NCBI GenBank assembly: GCA_964461295.1
Contig: CAYWTX010000090.1
Span: 1 to 9,678 of the forward strand
Reading direction: 5' to 3'
Source of the DNA: CAYWTX01 sp964461295
GTDB lineage: Bacteria > Planctomycetota > Phycisphaerae > SM23-33
Length of the DNA: 9,678 nucleotides
Part shown: in pieces, positions 7,420 through 9,678 of the stretch
Layout: each line of letters opens with the position of its first letter
How positions within the stretch are numbered: the first letter of the stretch is position 1
The notes under the pieces: generated by a model
What the model was told of the DNA's origin: nothing
Database searches by the model: none
Seen by the model: only the letters and a program-made list of their open reading frames with translations
Made by a program: the position numbers and the translations under genes

Positions 7420-8942
7420 CAACGCGGTCAGGGGGCTGGCAGGCTCGTGGCCGCGCGCGGCCGGCGCTACCGATCGTGTTGACCCTTCTGGCGGCGGCGC
7501 ACGTGCCGGTCGGGGCGGATGCGCCCGGCGCGCAGGGCACTCAGCCGGCGGGCAACGGCGGTCTTGTGGAAGAGCCGCTTGGGCCGGCCGCGGTCAGGAA
7601 GTTCACCGAATCGGCGTCCGTCAACGGCTGTCATGTTGCCTGGGTGGAGCAAGTGGGCAGCGGCGGGCAGGTCGTCAGGATGGACGCCCAGGCCGGGCCG
7701 GAATACGAGGTTGTCGGCGGCACGCAGTTCAGCCCCGACGGCAGGCGCCTCGGTTACGCGGCCAAGAGAGGCGCCGGCTGGTTCGTGGTGCTCGACGGCA
7801 ACGAGGGGCCGGCGTTCGATGAGATCGCCAAGGGCACGCTGACGTTCAGCCGCGACTCCCGACATGCCGCGTATTGGGCGCGCAAGGGGGCCGAGTGGAA
7901 GCTCGTGGCGGACGGCCGGGCCGTCGTATCGACCGATGCGGCCCCCCTGGGCATGCCGATGTTCAGCCCGGACGGCAGTCGCCTGGCCGCCCGCGCCGCC
8001 AAAGCCGGCAAGGAATGCGTCTTCGTCGATGGCAAGGCCCAGGGGTTCTACGACCGCATCGAGCCGGTTGACCCGCTGTTCAGCCCTGACTCCAGGCGAT
8101 TGGTCTACCGGGCCAGGAAGGGCGCCAAATGGCTGCTGGTGGCCGACGGCCTGCCCGGCCCGGAACACGATGAGGTGTGGGACCTGGCCTTCAGCGCCGA
8201 CTCGCGACACTTCGCCTGCGGCACGGCCAGTGGCGGCAAGGCCGTGGTCTCCATCGACGGCAGGTCGGGGCCGGAGTTCGACGAGGCCGGCGCGCTCCTT
8301 CTGTCGCCCGATGGCCGGCGGTGCGTCTACTCGGCCCGGAAGGGCGACGACTGGATGGTGATCGCCGACGGCAAACCCGGACCGGCCTTCGAGGGCATCT
8401 CGCGCGGCAGCCTGGCGATCAGCCCCGACGGCCGGCGGTTTGCCTACGCCGGCGAGAGGGGCGGCAAGAGCGTGGCGGTAATCGACGGGCAGTCCGGCAC
8501 GCCCTGCCAGGCCGTGTGGGACTTGACGTTCAGCCCCGACTCGGCTCGCGCGGCCTATGGCGCCTGGAAACGCGAGAGCGTGTCGGCGATGATCGCCGAC
8601 GGCCGGGAGGGGCCGGAGTACGCCGCCGTCCGCCAGCCGTTGTTCAGCCCCGACTCCAAGCGGCTGGCCTACGTGGCCCGCGACGGCGACCGGCCGATCG
8701 TGATCGTCGACGGCCTGGCGATCGCTCAGTTGGATGCGCTATGGTTGATGTTGTTCAGCCCCGATTCCAGGCGAGTCGCCGCCGCCGGGCGCAGGGCCGG
8801 CAGGCAGGTCGTCATGGTCGACGGCCGATTCAGCCGCGCGGTTGACGACGTCTCCTGCGGCCCGGTCTTCCGTGCCGACGGCACGTTGGAGTTTCTGGCC
8901 GTCAAGGACAAGACGCTCCTTCGCGTGACGAGCAAACCGTAA
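7416..8942 (+). CDS. Exported PD40/WD40-like beta-propeller protein
   Basis: This is a 508-residue protein of unknown specific role. The first 36 residues look like a signal peptide: a basic segment (RGRARP), a hydrophobic core ALPIVLTLLAAA at about 17-28, then VPVGADA with likely cleavage near 34-36. From residue 105 to 450 there are ten copies of an FSPD(G/S)RR motif with a period of 37-39 residues. Each is followed by a Lys/Arg-Gly turn and a V-x-DGxxGPE(F/Y)D strand. A weaker copy lies before the first and another after the last. This matches PD40 (TolB-type) propeller blades. Ten or more units exceed a single 6-8-blade propeller, so the chain may form two propellers or one unusual one. 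Such proteins usually bind partners or polymers and are not enzymes; no catalytic motif is seen. The GTG start is chosen because it gives the signal peptide and is the earliest in-frame start after the mod stop, 49 bases upstream. Co-transcription with mod is possible, but a functional link is doubtful. Confidence 0.75.
   Translation: MTTRSGGWQARGRARPALPIVLTLLAAAHVPVGADAPGAQGTQPAGNGGLVEEPLGPAAVRKFTESASVNGCHVAWVEQVGSGGQVVRMDAQAGPEYEVVGGTQFSPDGRRLGYAAKRGAGWFVVLDGNEGPAFDEIAKGTLTFSRDSRHAAYWARKGAEWKLVADGRAVVSTDAAPLGMPMFSPDGSRLAARAAKAGKECVFVDGKAQGFYDRIEPVDPLFSPDSRRLVYRARKGAKWLLVADGLPGPEHDEVWDLAFSADSRHFACGTASGGKAVVSIDGRSGPEFDEAGALLLSPDGRRCVYSARKGDDWMVIADGKPGPAFEGISRGSLAISPDGRRFAYAGERGGKSVAVIDGQSGTPCQAVWDLTFSPDSARAAYGAWKRESVSAMIADGREGPEYAAVRQPLFSPDSKRLAYVARDGDRPIVIVDGLAIAQLDALWLMLFSPDSRRVAAAGRRAGRQVVMVDGRFSRAVDDVSCGPVFRADGTLEFLAVKDKTLLRVTSKP
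7728..8790 (+). repeat. In-gene tandem repeat encoding PD40 blades
   Basis: Ten degenerate copies of TTCAGCCCCGAC begin at 7728, 7845, 7962, 8079, 8190, 8301, 8418, 8529, 8643 and 8754. Spacings are 117, 117, 117, 111, 111, 117, 111, 114 and 111 bases, all multiples of three. The copy at 8301 (CTGTCGCCCGAT) is the most diverged. Confidence 0.85.
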
Positions 8943-8967
8943 CACGCGCCCGCCCGCGCGCCGTGTT
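8941..8967. terminator. Possible hairpin between convergent genes
   Basis: AACAC at 8941-8945 pairs with GTGTT at 8963-8967. GCGC pairs inside it past a one-base C bulge, giving about nine pairs around a C-rich loop. It starts at the propeller stop codon and faces the convergent VOC gene, where a bidirectional terminator would sit. There is no U-rich tail on either strand, so intrinsic termination is uncertain. Confidence 0.3.
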
Positions 8968-8998
8968 CGGCGGCGGGTCGCCATCGTCATCCTCCGCT

Positions 8999-9400
8999 CT
9001 ACTTCAGCGACGGGGCCTGCTTGCTCTTGGGCGTGTAGCCGTGCAGTTCGATGCGATTGCCATCGGGGTCGGTCAGCCAGGTCTGCCAACTGTGGTCGCT
9101 GCCCAGTTTCACGGGCGTCAACTCCACGCCGCGGGCTCGCAGTTCGGCCGCGGTGGCCTCGATGTCGTCCACCTCCAGGCAGAAGTGCTTGTACGACTGC
9201 CCTTGTGCGGCCGGCTCGGGCGTGCCCTTGAACAGCTCGATGAAGCTCCGCCCCCCGATGTGCAGGTAGACCCCGAACCGCTCGCCCTTGTCGTTGATGA
9301 AGTCGAAGGCCGGGGATAGCCCCAGCTTGTCGCGATAGAACGCGATCGACGCGTCCAGGTCCCGCACCGTGAAACAGATGTGTGCCAGGTTCGTGATCAT
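8999..9400 (-). CDS. VOC-family (glyoxalase/bleomycin-resistance fold) protein
   Basis: This is a 133-residue protein of the usual length for a two-repeat VOC domain. The first beta-alpha-beta-beta-beta unit opens with LAHICFTVRDLDASIAFYRD, and the second with YKHFCLEVDDIEATAAELRA. The four metal-ligand positions of glyoxalase I-like members are all filled: H7, E55, H72 and E118, the last in the DPDGNRIELHGY signature. Family members bind a divalent metal and act as isomerases, dioxygenases or resistance proteins. The positions of Arg9 and Asn60 in E. coli GloA, which bind glutathione, appear to be Thr and Lys or Gly here by eye alignment. A classical lactoylglutathione lyase is therefore doubtful. 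The start at 9400 is preferred over an ATG at 9433 because GAGGTGAA lies just before it and the fold begins at once. The gene is cytoplasmic, with no signal peptide, and converges on the propeller gene. Confidence 0.85.
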   Translation of the reverse strand: MITNLAHICFTVRDLDASIAFYRDKLGLSPAFDFINDKGERFGVYLHIGGRSFIELFKGTPEPAAQGQSYKHFCLEVDDIEATAAELRARGVELTPVKLGSDHSWQTWLTDPDGNRIELHGYTPKSKQAPSLK

Positions 9401-9401
9401 G

Positions 9402-9409
9402 TTCACCTC
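9402..9409 (-). promoter_or_regulatory. Ribosome binding site of the VOC gene
   Basis: Read on the minus strand, GAGGTGAA precedes the ATG at 9400-9398 by one base, with the GAGGTG core 3 bases away. The core is strong but the spacing is short. It decides the start at 9400 over the ATG 33 bases upstream. Confidence 0.55.
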
Positions 9410-9439
9410 GTCGGCAAGAGGACTGGAATCCATCTTTCG

Positions 9440-9455
9440 GGGCGCCGCGGCGCCC
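9440..9455. promoter_or_regulatory. Perfect 16-base GC palindrome upstream of the VOC gene
   Basis: GGGCGCCGCGGCGCCC is its own reverse complement. It lies 39 bases upstream of the VOC start codon, in the promoter or 5' leader region. It could be an operator for a dimeric regulator or an RNA hairpin in the leader. In DNA this GC-rich it could also be chance. Confidence 0.35.
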
Positions 9456-9584
9456 GGGCCGCCGGTGTTGGCATCCCGGCCGACGCGGCCGAACGACCTC
9501 CGCGACGGCGAGAACTCCTACCACAGAACTTGCGTCGCGTCAACGCGGAACTCCGCGGAGGGTCCATGACCGTTCTTGCATCGC

Positions 9585-9678
9585 CTCTTGGGCCTGAAGG
9601 GCTGAGATATGACAGCCCAGGGCAACGCCCTGGGAGATGTGGCGATTCAGATGACAAGCCCTGTAAGGGCGACATAAG
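9585..9678. repeat. REP-like structured repeat, running off the right edge
   Basis: The stretch contains a perfect hairpin, CCCAGGGC at 9616-9623 with GCCCTGGG at 9627-9634 around a three-base AAC loop. A second is GCCCT at 9658-9662 with AGGGC at 9666-9670. A competing pair is GGGCTG at 9599-9604 with CAGCCC at 9613-9618. Two related units, CCTGAAGGGCTGAGATATGA at 9593 and CCCTGTAAGGGCGACATAAG at 9659, lie 66 bases apart. I recall similar CCCAGGGCAACGCCCTGGG elements dispersed in Planctomycetota and related genomes, where such repeats are often linked to REP-associated transposases; none is visible here. The element probably continues past the window. Confidence 0.6.

Noticed and set aside
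9403..9675. 90-codon minus-strand open frame over the edge repeat
   Set aside because: It starts inside the hairpin repeat and overlaps the VOC leader; the product is low-complexity Arg/Ser/Pro and looks like a repeat artefact.

Overview
The window is GC-rich bacterial DNA. Hand counts on sample 60-base lines give about 80% in the first gene and 50-62% in the middle. It carries four genes on the plus strand and one on the minus strand. A secreted heparinase-type polysaccharide lyase, a long PD40 beta-propeller protein with a signal peptide, and a structured CCTGAAGGGC / CCCAGGGCAACGCCCTGGG repeat at the right edge together suggest a Planctomycetota or related PVC-group genome. This assignment is an inference from gene style; there is no rRNA or marker gene here.

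Layout. Positions 1-2253 hold the C-terminal 750 residues of a heparinase II/III-like protein whose N-terminus lies left of the window. A 137-base gap (2254-2390) with a 12-base-period tandem repeat follows. Positions 2391-7366 are a two-gene restriction-modification cassette: a Type III-like Res subunit (DEAD/DEAH helicase plus PD-(D/E)xK nuclease), then a beta-class adenine methyltransferase (Mod). The two share the bases ATGA. Positions 7416-8942 encode an exported propeller protein with a GTG start and about ten 37-39-residue repeats. Positions 8999-9400 on the minus strand encode a small VOC (glyoxalase-fold) protein that converges on the propeller gene. The last 278 bases hold its ribosome binding site, a perfect 16-base palindrome, and the start of a REP-like hairpin repeat that runs off the window.

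How the parts work together. Res and Mod should form one Type III-like defence complex. Mod recognises and methylates the site, and Res translocates and cuts unmodified DNA. The order is res then mod, opposite to the classical EcoP1I/EcoP15I operon. The cassette is less GC-rich than its flanks, and the presumed target-recognition part of Mod is lowest of all, near 50-57%. This fits an acquired cassette whose specificity region may have a separate history. The lyase, propeller and VOC genes look like unrelated host genes around it. I found no RNA gene, CRISPR array, transposase or clearly novel multi-gene system. The points most worth a second look are the mosaic Mod, the reversed gene order, the edge repeat and the palindrome upstream of the VOC gene.
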